Positions 1 to 7,564 are shown, counted from the first letter of the stretch. The stretch: DNA of 9,762 nt from Armatimonadota bacterium (GCA_023398345.1 JAEWSK010000224.1:1-9762), one strand, 5' to 3'. A program made the numbers and translations. Notes: generated by a model from the sequence alone, not told the origin.

Positions 1-515
1 CTGTAAATGAGATTGATGCAATTGCTCTAAATAAACAGGGGTTTGTGGGGCTATTTCTTGATCTCGATAACACCCTGCTTCCGTGGAAAGACAAACGTGT
101 ATCCGAATCGACAAAACAGTGGGTCGAATCGGCCAAAGTCGCTGGAATGAAGCCGGTGCTGGTGTCCAACACGCACTATCCAAAGCGACTTAACGACATT
201 GCAGCGGAGTTGGATATTTTCGCAATCCCGCGTTCGCTCAAACCGCGAAAGCATGGTTTTGAGAGAGCCGCCAAGCTTGTGGGCTGCGAACTTCGACACT
301 GCGTGGTGGTGGGAGACCAACTTTTAACCGATATATATGGTGGGAATCGAGTGGGCGCATACACAATCCTTGTGAACCCCGTCCATCACAGAGAATTTTT
401 TGGAACGAAGGTCAGCAGGATCGTAGAATCAATCATATTTGGACTTCTCAGACTACCAGCTCGACTGGGAACAAACGCCGAAGCGATAAAGTCAGATAAT
501 AGGGATACCAAGTGA
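1..515 (+). CDS. yqeG: YqeG family HAD-IIIA phosphatase, 5'-truncated by window edge
   Basis: Predicted phosphohydrolase of the HAD superfamily, YqeG type, whose physiological substrate is not well established. The reading frame is open to the left edge: codons from position 3 read VNEIDAIALNKQGF and run straight into the family core. The GTG at 45 is therefore internal and the true start lies before base 1. HAD motif I (LDLDNT) spans 57-74, with the nucleophile and acid/base aspartates at 60 and 66. Motif II is the VSNTH segment near 162-176, the motif III lysine lies in LKPRKHG near 237-257, and motif IV is GDQLLTD at 312-332, followed by GGNRVGAYTILV. This arrangement is diagnostic for YqeG. 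The stop TGA (513-515) overlaps the aroE start by 4 bp, implying translational coupling. Nothing in the visible part looks broken. Confidence 0.93.
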   Translation, partial: VNEIDAIALNKQGFVGLFLDLDNTLLPWKDKRVSESTKQWVESAKVAGMKPVLVSNTHYPKRLNDIAAELDIFAIPRSLKPRKHGFERAAKLVGCELRHCVVVGDQLLTDIYGGNRVGAYTILVNPVHHREFFGTKVSRIVESIIFGLLRLPARLGTNAEAIKSDNRDTK

Positions 516-1372
516 ACGTGCTCGGGCATACAAAAGTTTTGGGGGTTTTCGGACACCCTATATCGCATAGTCTTTCACCGGTTATGCATAACGCTGCTAT
601 CCGGGCACTGAACATTGACTATATATACGTGCCGTTCCATGTGTTGCCGGAAGATCTGTCGAAGTCTGTCGAGGGAATTCGGTCAATGCAAATTGCGGGC
701 GTCAACGTGACGCTGCCGCATAAAGAAAGCATAATTGAGTATCTCGACGAAGTTTCTGACCGTTCGAAGCAGATTAAGTCCGTAAACACGGTAATCAACG
801 TTGGCGGACGCCTAAAAGGCGATACAACCGATGGAGATGGGTTCGCTCGATCAGCCGAGGCGGTTTGGGGAAAGTTGGACGGATGCAAGGCGACAATTCT
901 TGGTGCGGGCGGATCGGCAAAGGCCGTGGCATTTGCGCTCGCTAGAATCGGCTGCGAAATCGTGATTGCCAATAGGACGCACCAACGCGCTTTGCAATTG
1001 GCTGAGTGTTTAGGTATGGCTTTTGAGACCGGCACATTTAGAGTTGCGCAAATTGATGACCAGGCGCTAGAAGGGGAAATAGCAAAAGCCGATTTGTTGG
1101 TCAACACAACATCGGTCGGAATGCGCCCGGATGTGGACGGTATTCCGATCTCGCCTGAACTTCTGCGCCGCGGTTTGATGGTATATGATCTTATCTATAA
1201 TCCGGCAAAGACGCGGCTCATTGTCGAAGCCGAAAAGCGCGGAGCCAGCGCAGTAAACGGACTGAAAATGCTGGCATACCAAGGCGCGATGTCATTTGAG
1301 ATGTGGACTGGAATCGAAGCGCCGGTAGATGTAATGGAACAGGCGGCAGAGCGGGTGTTGGGGACGAATTGA
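512..1372 (+). CDS. aroE: Shikimate dehydrogenase (NADP+)
   Basis: Shikimate dehydrogenase, the cytoplasmic enzyme that reduces 3-dehydroshikimate to shikimate with NADPH in aromatic amino acid synthesis. At 286 aa it has the usual length. The N-terminal substrate domain shows GHPISHSLSP (residues 14-23, serines that bind shikimate), NVTLPHK with catalytic Lys71, and TTDG with catalytic Asp107 (more often NTDG in the family). The Rossmann domain has GAGGSAKA at 131-138 and NRT at 154-156, the NADP-selecting loop. The C-terminal signature is NGLKMLAYQGA, with Gln257 positioned for substrate binding. The start is GTG within a GTGA overlap with yqeG. AGGGAT at 501-506 is a modest ribosome binding site 5 bp upstream, so coupling to yqeG translation is likely. 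No substitution suggests inactivity. Confidence 0.97.
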   Translation: MNVLGHTKVLGVFGHPISHSLSPVMHNAAIRALNIDYIYVPFHVLPEDLSKSVEGIRSMQIAGVNVTLPHKESIIEYLDEVSDRSKQIKSVNTVINVGGRLKGDTTDGDGFARSAEAVWGKLDGCKATILGAGGSAKAVAFALARIGCEIVIANRTHQRALQLAECLGMAFETGTFRVAQIDDQALEGEIAKADLLVNTTSVGMRPDVDGIPISPELLRRGLMVYDLIYNPAKTRLIVEAEKRGASAVNGLKMLAYQGAMSFEMWTGIEAPVDVMEQAAERVLGTN

Positions 1373-1384
1373 CCGCAACAAAAC

Positions 1385-1416
1385 CACTCAGGCACCAAAA
1401 ATCCGAAACCTGAGTG
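1385..1416. repeat. 8-bp inverted repeat between aroE and pilB (possible operator or weak terminator)
   Basis: CACTCAGG at 1385-1392 is perfectly mirrored by CCTGAGTG at 1409-1416, with a 16-base spacer. The right arm ends directly against the extended -10 at 1417-1425, so the repeat covers the region where a -35 element would sit. It is not followed by a run of T, which argues against a standard intrinsic terminator for aroE. Arm length, spacing and position would suit a dimeric transcription factor site, but this is inferred from geometry only. Confidence 0.5.
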
Positions 1417-1425
1417 TGATATAAT
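1417..1425 (+). promoter_or_regulatory. Extended -10 promoter for the pilBTCD operon
   Basis: TGATATAAT matches the extended -10 consensus TGnTATAAT exactly, with the -10 hexamer TATAAT at 1420-1425. No good -35 hexamer lies 16-18 bp upstream (the sequence is A-rich, around 1396-1402), which extended -10 promoters tolerate. Transcription would start near 1432, leaving a leader of about 40 nt before pilB. It lies in the only non-coding gap between aroE and pilB, so it probably drives pilB-pilT-pilC-pilD. Confidence 0.6.
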
Positions 1426-1471
1426 CTCTTGTTGTCCCGGTTCGTGGGGCATTTGTGGGGAGTGGATATAG

Positions 1472-3262
1472 ATGGCAAGAAGAGACATTGGCGAAGCTCT
1501 TGTGGCAAAAAGCGTAATAACTGCACAGCAGCTTGCCGAAGCACAGGAAGTTCAACGCAGCGCGCCGGGCGATATTGGGCGCATAATTGTCGATCTTGGA
1601 TTGGCGGACGACAAAGAAGTAACTAAGGTGCGAGCGGAAACGATGAACCTGTCGTTTGTCGATCTTACTACACAAAAGATCGACCCTTCGGCAGTAAACG
1701 CTGTCCCCGAACATATTGCAAAGCGACACAAAGTGCTCCCCATCGCAAAAAACGGCAACCGTCTAATTGTTGCTGTTGCAAACCCAGCGGACTTACTTGC
1801 GATTCAAGACATAAAACTCGCAAGTGGCGTGCAGCAGGTCGCAATGGCCCTTGCAACGGAAGATGACATAATGGAAGCCATCGACCGAGCATATTCAAAC
1901 GGCGGCGCGGCTGCTACACCAGCAACGCCCGTGGATATCACACCGGTTTCCAGTGGCGGAGATCCCGGATCGGCAGGCGGCGGCGGAACTTCGGGGCTAT
2001 CGGCAGACATCAGGCAGGCAATCGCAGGCTATGGCGCGAGGGAAGATATTCCCGATGAGGACACCGAGTCCATCGCAAAGCAGGCCGATGAAGCCCCTAT
2101 AATACGAATTGCATTCACCATCATACAGCAGGCAATAAAAGAGGGCGCCAGCGACATTCATGTTGAGCCGGACAAGCGAATGGTGAGAGTCCGCTACAGA
2201 ATCGACGGCGTTCTTACGGAAGTAATGCCCCTGCCAAAGTATATCGAAAAGCCGCTGATCTCGCGCTTTAAGATTATGTCCGATATGAACATCGCGGAAC
2301 GGAGAGTCCCGCAGGACGGACGTATCCCTGTCACGCTGTCGGGTAAAGATTACGACTTGCGCGTTTCGTGTCTACCCACAGTCAACGGCGAAAAGATCGT
2401 AATGAGAGTCCTGGACAAGTCCAGCGTATTGCTCGGATTAAACAAACTGGGATTTTCAGCCGATGTGCAGGCGCATATTGAGGAACTCGTCGCCCAGCCG
2501 AACGGAATGTTCCTTTCGACAGGACCTACGGGAAGCGGAAAAACCACCACGCAGTATTCAGTTCTTCACAAGCTCAACTCGGTCGAGAAAAATATTATTA
2601 CTATCGAAGACCCGGTCGAATACCAGTTGAGCGGTATTGCGCAGGTGCAGGTCAATAAAAAAGCCGGACTAAACTTCGCCACCGCCCTGGCATGCTTTTT
2701 GAGACAGGACCCTGACATAATAATGGTCGGTGAAATGCGTAACCTTGAAACCGGCGAAATCGCCGTTGAGGCATCGCTGACCGGACACTTAGTTTTATCG
2801 ACTTTGCACACAAATGATGCCCCCAGCGCCGTCACACGTCTGGTGGACATGGGAATCGAGCCTTATCTGATCTCGGCAACGGTAATCGGAGTGCTCGCTC
2901 AGAGATTGGCAAGAAAAATCTGCCCGAAGTGCAAAGCGCCATATAAAGTTCCCGCAAAAGACCTCATACGATTCGGACTAAGGCCCAGCGACCCGGAAGA
3001 GTTGGTAACGCTTTACAGGGGCGAGGGATGTGATAACTGCAGACATACAGGATTTAAAGGCAGACTCGGCATCTACGAATTGATGAGGATGAACGACGAA
3101 ATTCGAGAATTGGTCGTAAGACGAGCGCCGCTTGCCGACGTTCGTGAAGCCGCAAAAGCCAACGGCATGCACGAACTCAAGGAAGATGGCTTGGATAAGG
3201 TTCTACAGGGAATTACAACCCCGGACGAGGTAATGAGAGTCGTATTTACCGCCGGAACATAA
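1472..3262 (+). CDS. pilB: Type IV pilus extension ATPase PilB (GspE family)
   Basis: Cytoplasmic hexameric ATPase that powers pilus polymerisation at the inner-membrane platform PilC. It has 596 aa. Residues 5-57 hold two 24-residue MshEN-type repeats separated by exactly 5 residues, and the GspE_N fold continues to about 144. A Gly/Ala/Pro/Ser-rich linker covers about 143-180. The ATPase core has an ASDIHVEP segment, Walker A GPTGSGKT (351-358, Lys357), Asp box IEDPVEY (Glu379), Walker B IIMVGE (416-421, Glu421) and a His box (His439, His446). Cys484/487 and Cys520/523 form the tetracysteine zinc site typical of GspE/PilB. The start is ATG with GGGGAG at 1457-1462, 9 bp upstream. Odd points: both MshEN RLG motifs read DIG, the RD after Walker B is RN (Asn424), and the usual ALR upstream of the second LRQDPD arginine is ALA (Ala407). 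It is the first gene of the pilus block; identity is clear. Confidence 0.96.
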   Translation: MARRDIGEALVAKSVITAQQLAEAQEVQRSAPGDIGRIIVDLGLADDKEVTKVRAETMNLSFVDLTTQKIDPSAVNAVPEHIAKRHKVLPIAKNGNRLIVAVANPADLLAIQDIKLASGVQQVAMALATEDDIMEAIDRAYSNGGAAATPATPVDITPVSSGGDPGSAGGGGTSGLSADIRQAIAGYGAREDIPDEDTESIAKQADEAPIIRIAFTIIQQAIKEGASDIHVEPDKRMVRVRYRIDGVLTEVMPLPKYIEKPLISRFKIMSDMNIAERRVPQDGRIPVTLSGKDYDLRVSCLPTVNGEKIVMRVLDKSSVLLGLNKLGFSADVQAHIEELVAQPNGMFLSTGPTGSGKTTTQYSVLHKLNSVEKNIITIEDPVEYQLSGIAQVQVNKKAGLNFATALACFLRQDPDIIMVGEMRNLETGEIAVEASLTGHLVLSTLHTNDAPSAVTRLVDMGIEPYLISATVIGVLAQRLARKICPKCKAPYKVPAKDLIRFGLRPSDPEELVTLYRGEGCDNCRHTGFKGRLGIYELMRMNDEIRELVVRRAPLADVREAAKANGMHELKEDGLDKVLQGITTPDEVMRVVFTAGT

Positions 3263-3279
3263 GCGGCAAGGAGCAACAA

Positions 3280-4443
3280 GTGGAACAAGCCGAAGTAAAT
3301 AGCATATCCCAATATCGTGCCGAGCCCGGTAAAAAGGCCCCTGATCCGGTAAAACTTGAAGAGACTCATATAGACGAACTCTTGGTGGAAATGGTCCAAA
3401 AAGGGGCGTCGGACTTGCATATATGCGTCGGAGTGCCTCCCATTACACGCGTGGACGGGCAGTTGGCCGCGCTAAACTATGAGAAATTTGACGCGATGTT
3501 GTCGCAGAGAATGCTCTACGATATTTTATCCGACGAGCAGGTGCAGCGCTTCGAGGAGACATGGGAACTCGACTTCTCATACGCGCTGAGAAACCTGGCA
3601 CGATTCAGGGTCAATATATTTAAAGACAAAGGCACGATCGCGGGCGCGTTCCGATTGATCCCGATGAAGATTCCGACTATTCGGGAACTCAGCCTTCCGG
3701 CAGTTCTGGAGACAATCACAAAGAGGCCGCGCGGACTCGTCTTAGTAACAGGCCCGACAGGAAGTGGAAAGTCCACTTCTCTGGCTGCAATGATTAACCA
3801 AATCAACACAGAGCGCAGTCTGCACATAATCACTATCGAAGACCCTATCGAATATCTGCACCATCATCGGTTCAGCATTATAAATCAACGCGAGGTCGGT
3901 CAGGACACAAAAGAGTTTTCAAATGCACTTAGAGCTGCCTTGCGCGAAGACCCGGACGTGATTTTGGTCGGTGAAATGCGCGACCTCGAAACTATGTCCA
4001 ACGCAATTAGAGCCGCTGAAACCGGCCACCTTGTGTTTGCAACACTTCACACAAACAGTGCCGCATCCACAGTTGACCGCGTTGTCGACAGCTTCCCTGC
4101 TTCGCAGCAGGAACAGATCAGGTTGATGCTTTCAAACAGCCTTGAGGCTGTAATCTGCCAGCAGCTCCTTCCAAGAGCGGGCATGCCCGGAAGAGTCTGC
4201 TGCATGGAAATTATGATTGCAACATCGGCTATCCGAAATCTTATCCGTGAAGCAAAGAGCCATCAGATCACATCAATGATACAGACCGGCGCAAATGTCG
4301 GAATGCAGACAATGGACCAGCATCTGCGAGACTTGTACCAGAGAGGTTCCATAACATACGATGAAGCCATGGCCCGAGCAATGAATCAGGAAGAACTTAA
4401 AAACATGATTACATCCGCAACCGGAACTTCGTCCGGACGATGA
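3280..4443 (+). CDS. pilT: Type IV pilus retraction ATPase PilT
   Basis: Hexameric ATPase that drives pilus depolymerisation and so twitching motility or DNA uptake. It has 387 aa, about 30-40 longer than many PilT proteins, because of a polar N-terminal extension before the family start near ETHIDELLVEMV. Walker A is GPTGSGKS (158-165), the Asp box is IEDPIEY, Walker B is ILVGE with Glu232, and the RD pair is intact (Arg234-Asp235), unlike in the neighbouring PilB. The His box is TGHLVFATLHTN. The C-terminal AIRNLIRE motif (317-324) is the hallmark of PilT and is needed for retraction in studied homologues; it separates this protein from PilB and GspE. The start is GTG with AAGGAG at 3268-3273, spaced 6 bp. 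It lies 17 bp after pilB, so they are co-transcribed. Confidence 0.97.
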   Translation: MEQAEVNSISQYRAEPGKKAPDPVKLEETHIDELLVEMVQKGASDLHICVGVPPITRVDGQLAALNYEKFDAMLSQRMLYDILSDEQVQRFEETWELDFSYALRNLARFRVNIFKDKGTIAGAFRLIPMKIPTIRELSLPAVLETITKRPRGLVLVTGPTGSGKSTSLAAMINQINTERSLHIITIEDPIEYLHHHRFSIINQREVGQDTKEFSNALRAALREDPDVILVGEMRDLETMSNAIRAAETGHLVFATLHTNSAASTVDRVVDSFPASQQEQIRLMLSNSLEAVICQQLLPRAGMPGRVCCMEIMIATSAIRNLIREAKSHQITSMIQTGANVGMQTMDQHLRDLYQRGSITYDEAMARAMNQEELKNMITSATGTSSGR

Positions 4444-4458
4444 TAGAAGGTAGCTGAA

Positions 4459-5673
4459 ATGCCGAACTATTCCTATACAGTGCGGGATGCGACGGGACAG
4501 GTAATTCCAGGCACATCTGAGGCCGAAAACGAAGAAATACTTCGTAAAAGGCTCACAGAAAACCACTTCACCGTTGTCGACATCAAGCTGATTAAGGGCT
4601 CACAAAAGCGCGTTGGAGGCAAGGGCGGAGTCAAAAAGACCGACTTGTCCGTAATGTGCCGCCAGTTCTCGACAATGATCGACGCTGGCGTGACTCTTGT
4701 GCGGTGCATAAATGTTTTGGCCGAACAGGCGACAAACCCCAAGCTCAAGGCAATACTTACCGATGTTCAAAACGAGGTAGAATCAGGAAATACGCTTTCA
4801 AAATCGCTTGAGAAGTATCCCGCCGTGTTTGACAGGCTTTTCATCGGTCTTATAAGCGCTGGCGAAGTCGGCGGCGCACTCGAAGAAAGTCTACAGAGGC
4901 TTTCGCAGTTCCTCGAAAAAGACGTCGAGCTAAGGCGCAAAGTCAAATCGGCTATGACCTATCCGGTTATTATTATGGTCTTTGCCACGATGGTAGTTCT
5001 CGGCTTGATGACATTCGTTTTGCCAAAGTTTATGAGCTTGTTTACTGATCTTGGGATCAAGGAACTGCCGGGGCCGACGAGAATTTTGCAGGCATGCTCT
5101 AATTTTATGCTGGCAAAATGGTATTGGATGATCATCTTCGTCGTTATCTTCACCGTGTCTATTAAGCTATTCATGCGGACAAAAATTGGACGAAGATTAT
5201 TTGACCGAATAAGACTAAAAGCGCCCGTATTTGGCACCCTTAACCATAAAATCGCTCTTTCCAGATTTGCTCGAACTCTTTCGACCTTGCTTTCCAGCGG
5301 CGTCGGTATTTTGCAGGCAATGGAAACAGTCGCTGGCGCGGTGTCAAACGATATCATATCAGACGCGCTGCTCGAAGCCAGAGCAAGGATTCGAGAAGGC
5401 GATAAGATTGGTGAACCGCTCGCCAGAAGCAAACTGTTTCCTCCAATGGTCGTTCAGATGGTTGGAATTGGCGAGGAATCCGGATCACTTGACCCGATGC
5501 TTTCAAAAGTTGCAGACTTCTATGAAGACGAGGTCGACGCGGCACTCGCCAGTCTGACAAGTGCAATTGAGCCGGTGCTTATCGTAGGTCTGGGATTTGT
5601 TGTAGGATTTATCGTCATCAGCCTCTTCCTGCCGCTGATTGCGATTATCCAGAACCTTTCGGGAGGCGGCTAA
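4459..5673 (+). CDS. pilC: Type IV pilus inner-membrane platform protein PilC (GspF family)
   Basis: Polytopic platform protein that couples the PilB and PilT motors to pilin insertion and removal. At 404 aa it has the usual length. It contains two T2SSF domains (about 64-190 and 267-390) with matching internal motifs: STMIDAGVTL (71-80) against STLLSSGVGI (275-284), and GEVGGALEESL (135-145) against GEESGSLDPML (338-348). Predicted membrane segments are at about 169-191, 221-238 and 372-398. The soluble N-terminus (NYSYTVRDATGQVIPG) is the common PilC opening. The start is ATG with AGAAGG at 4445-4450, 8 bp upstream, and the gene lies 15 bp after pilT. It is complete and unremarkable. Confidence 0.97.
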   Translation: MPNYSYTVRDATGQVIPGTSEAENEEILRKRLTENHFTVVDIKLIKGSQKRVGGKGGVKKTDLSVMCRQFSTMIDAGVTLVRCINVLAEQATNPKLKAILTDVQNEVESGNTLSKSLEKYPAVFDRLFIGLISAGEVGGALEESLQRLSQFLEKDVELRRKVKSAMTYPVIIMVFATMVVLGLMTFVLPKFMSLFTDLGIKELPGPTRILQACSNFMLAKWYWMIIFVVIFTVSIKLFMRTKIGRRLFDRIRLKAPVFGTLNHKIALSRFARTLSTLLSSGVGILQAMETVAGAVSNDIISDALLEARARIREGDKIGEPLARSKLFPPMVVQMVGIGEESGSLDPMLSKVADFYEDEVDAALASLTSAIEPVLIVGLGFVVGFIVISLFLPLIAIIQNLSGGG

Positions 5674-5683
5674 TAGTTAGCGG

Positions 5684-6607
5684 ATGTTAGACACTTGGCT
5701 CGGATGCCTAATAGCATTTGTATACGGAACGATTGTAGGAAGCTTCCTGAACGTGTGCATTTATCGATTGCCCGCTGGGCAGTCAATAGCGCGGCCGCCG
5801 TCGCACTGCCCAAAATGCAACACGAAGCTGCGCGGGTGGGACAATATCCCGCTTATCAGCTTCCTGCTGCTCGGCAGAAAGTGCAGATACTGCAAGGAGC
5901 CGATAAGCTGGCGGTATTTTTCAGTTGAGCTGCTGACGGGACTGCTGTTTGTAGCAACTTGCCTGGGATATTATCACAATAGTCTTGTGGGACAGCAGGC
6001 AAGTCATGGTTATATCGAATTGTTTGCGTATGTGCTGTTCATATCGGCGCTGTTGATCGCGTTCTTTGTCGATCTGGATCATTACATCATACCGGATTCA
6101 GTTCCAATAATAGGCGTGGTGCTTGGAATCGGCAAGGACTTTGCGCACTGGATCGCAGGCGACCTGCATATGCAAAGAATTCCGATACCTTTTACGGACT
6201 ACAGCATGCCGATAATGCCGAGTCTGCTCGGGGCGGTTGCGTGTTTTGCGCTATTTTACGCAATTGCATATATCGGATATTACGCTTTTAGGCCTAGCGA
6301 CGAAGAGGAACGCAAGGACTATGAAGGCGCAATGGGCGGCGGAGACGTGATGCTCGCCGGTGGCATCGGAGCGGTGTTGGGGTTAGTTCCGGCACTGGTC
6401 TCGTTTTTCATTGCAGTCGTGCTTGGCACGTTCGTTGGCGTAACTATAGTATTGCTTAAAGCAAGAGCCGACAAGCGCGGAATGCCGTGGAGAACGGAAA
6501 TACCGTTCGGGCCGTATATGGTTGCGGGAGCGGTAATTGTCATTTTGTGTTACCCGCAGTTGACTGCGATTTGGCAAGCATGGATGCGATTTGTTACGCC
6601 TGCGTAG
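5684..6607 (+). CDS. pilD: Prepilin leader peptidase/N-methyltransferase PilD (A24A)
   Basis: Bifunctional membrane aspartic protease that cleaves prepilin leaders after glycine and methylates the new N-terminus; its likely substrates are the prepilins encoded downstream. It has 307 aa with about seven or eight hydrophobic segments. The N-terminal DiS_P_DiS-type domain has two CxxC pairs (Cys42/45 and Cys67/70), preceded by GSFLNVCIYRLP. Catalytic aspartates are Asp130 in VDLDHYIIPD and Asp221 in GGGDVML, the GxGD-type site. An extra loop around residues 150-175 makes it slightly longer than many PilD proteins. The start is ATG, 10 bp after pilC. The upstream in-frame TAG at 5678-5680 rules out an earlier start. 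There is no good Shine-Dalgarno at the normal distance (GGAGG at 5662-5666 is 17 bp away), so translation probably depends on coupling to pilC. Confidence 0.96.
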   Translation: MLDTWLGCLIAFVYGTIVGSFLNVCIYRLPAGQSIARPPSHCPKCNTKLRGWDNIPLISFLLLGRKCRYCKEPISWRYFSVELLTGLLFVATCLGYYHNSLVGQQASHGYIELFAYVLFISALLIAFFVDLDHYIIPDSVPIIGVVLGIGKDFAHWIAGDLHMQRIPIPFTDYSMPIMPSLLGAVACFALFYAIAYIGYYAFRPSDEEERKDYEGAMGGGDVMLAGGIGAVLGLVPALVSFFIAVVLGTFVGVTIVLLKARADKRGMPWRTEIPFGPYMVAGAVIVILCYPQLTAIWQAWMRFVTPA

Positions 6608-6752
6608 GGAACAAGTCGGCAAATTGAGTCGCCTAAAAACTAACAATCGCAACTAAATAGTAAAAAGCGAATTTCAAAAAAATTATCGAACTAGCTCATA
6701 CTGAAAATATTTAACAGTGTGTTGATGACTCCAGCCAGGAGGTGTCCGAGAA
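6608..6752 (+). other. AT-rich intergenic region before the first prepilin gene
   Basis: This 145-bp gap separates pilD from the first prepilin gene and is A-rich from about 6630 to 6720, unlike the flanking genes. I see no stable hairpin with a T tract after pilD. A weak promoter candidate is TTATCG (6683-6688) with TGAAAATAT (6702-6710, TG then AAATAT), spacer 16, but the match is poor. The prepilin may be read through from the pilus operon or have its own promoter; the sequence does not decide. Confidence 0.45.
6737..6744 (+). promoter_or_regulatory. Very strong Shine-Dalgarno for the prepilin at 6753
   Basis: AGGAGGTG is an eight-base exact complement of the 16S rRNA anti-Shine-Dalgarno core, 8 bp before the ATG at 6753. 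It is the best ribosome binding site in the window and fixes the start. It suggests this prepilin is made in larger amounts than the assembly proteins. Confidence 0.85.
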
Positions 6753-7499
6753 ATGAGAGTGTTAGTAAACAAGAGAGGTTTTTCACTGATCGAGCTTTTG
6801 ACGGTTATCGCTATAATCGCGATACTCGCGTCGATCATATTTCCGGTAATGTCGGTAATCGGCAACAAGGCGCGCATGAACAAGTGCATAACGCAGCTCC
6901 ATGAAATCGGCGTTGCGGTGCAACTTTTCAAGCAGGACAACAGAAAATATCCCGACATGTTGAGCATACCTGTGCAAATAGACGGCAGTGTAGTGCCGTT
7001 TGACCAGGTTCATACAAATAATACGACCCTGACCGGACTTTATCCTGAATATGTAAAGTCGTTTAAGCTGTATCACTGCCCGCTGTCAAAAGTAATTGAC
7101 ACGACACAAACAGCTACTGACCCATCTCTCGGCATCAGCGTCTACACCTATGACAGTTATGACTGCTACACACCATACGGCTCAACCACGCCACAGCGGC
7201 ACTACACAAGGAGTTGGGTAGTGGCAGCAAGTGGACAAGATCCTGCGGATGCCGTCAATGCCGCTATCCCCATCTCACCGCGAGACGTCGCTCGCGACGA
7301 CAGGGATTATGAAAGACAGCTCAAATTCAGAAATCCGCCGGATGACACGGTCGTGACATGGTGTTCATGGCACGAACTGGCGGGTGGAGGCAGCGTGTCG
7401 GGCAGAACCCCGGTGCTGTTTTTAGATGGCCATGTCGATGCGCTAAACGCGGCGGAAGTCGCAACCCAGCAGTGGCGCGTGCAGCCGAAGAAAGAATAG
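6753..7499 (+). CDS. Type IV prepilin/pseudopilin-like protein with H-X9-DG-type C-terminus
   Basis: Predicted PilD substrate of 248 aa. The leader MRVLVNKRG (9 aa) ends in the cleavage glycine, followed by mature FSLIELLTVIAIIAILASIIF, which has Phe at +1, Glu at +5 and a long hydrophobic helix. This is the canonical class III signal and pilin assembly stalk. The C-terminus (His207, then LFLDGHVDAL at 222-231 with Asp225-Gly226) resembles the prepilin-type processing-associated H-X9-DG domain. Here, however, 17 residues rather than 9 lie between His207 and the DG, filled by a Gly/Ser-rich stretch. Cysteines at 45, 109, 138 and 204 could form disulfides. The product could be a structural pilin or one of the many pseudopilin-like surface proteins found in Armatimonadota and Planctomycetota; the strong ribosome binding site favours an abundant one. 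An intrinsic terminator follows. Confidence 0.9.
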   Translation: MRVLVNKRGFSLIELLTVIAIIAILASIIFPVMSVIGNKARMNKCITQLHEIGVAVQLFKQDNRKYPDMLSIPVQIDGSVVPFDQVHTNNTTLTGLYPEYVKSFKLYHCPLSKVIDTTQTATDPSLGISVYTYDSYDCYTPYGSTTPQRHYTRSWVVAASGQDPADAVNAAIPISPRDVARDDRDYERQLKFRNPPDDTVVTWCSWHELAGGGSVSGRTPVLFLDGHVDALNAAEVATQQWRVQPKKE

Positions 7500-7527
7500 C
7501 AGACAGAATCAAGACTTATTTGTATTG

Positions 7528-7563
7528 CTGTTGGGACAGAACACTCTGTCCCAACAGTTGTTT
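7528..7563 (+). terminator. Intrinsic terminator after the first prepilin gene
   Basis: CTGTTGGGACAGA (7528-7540) and TCTGTCCCAACAG (7545-7557) form a perfect 13-bp stem with a 4-base ACAC loop. TTGTTT follows at 7558-7563. The stem begins 28 bp after the prepilin stop codon. The T tract is short and interrupted by one G, but the stem is long and stable. The near-perfect symmetry means it could also stop transcription from the opposite strand, though without an A-rich flank there. Confidence 0.8.
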
Positions 7564-7564
7564 A

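Noticed and set aside
45..47. GTG as the start of yqeG
   Set aside because: The frame stays open to the window edge, and the upstream residues fit the normal YqeG N-terminus before the LDLDNT motif, so the gene is truncated by the window rather than starting here.
619..1107. Long antisense open frames opposite aroE and the pilus genes (for example 619-1107 and 4959-5432 on the minus strand)
   Set aside because: Their translations lack recognisable motifs and sit fully inside well-conserved genes on the + strand, so they are frame shadows.
1385..1416. Standard intrinsic terminator for aroE
   Set aside because: The stem is only 8 bp with a 16-base loop and no T tract follows; a promoter hexamer follows instead.
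1901..2010. Frameshift or insertion in pilB at the Gly/Ala/Pro-rich segment
   Set aside because: The frame continues cleanly, and GspE/PilB proteins normally have a flexible linker between the N-terminal and ATPase domains.
6683..6710. Sigma-70 promoter TTATCG-16-AAATAT upstream of the first prepilin
   Set aside because: Only about half the consensus bases match in an A-rich stretch where such matches are expected by chance. It is mentioned only as weak in the intergenic entry.
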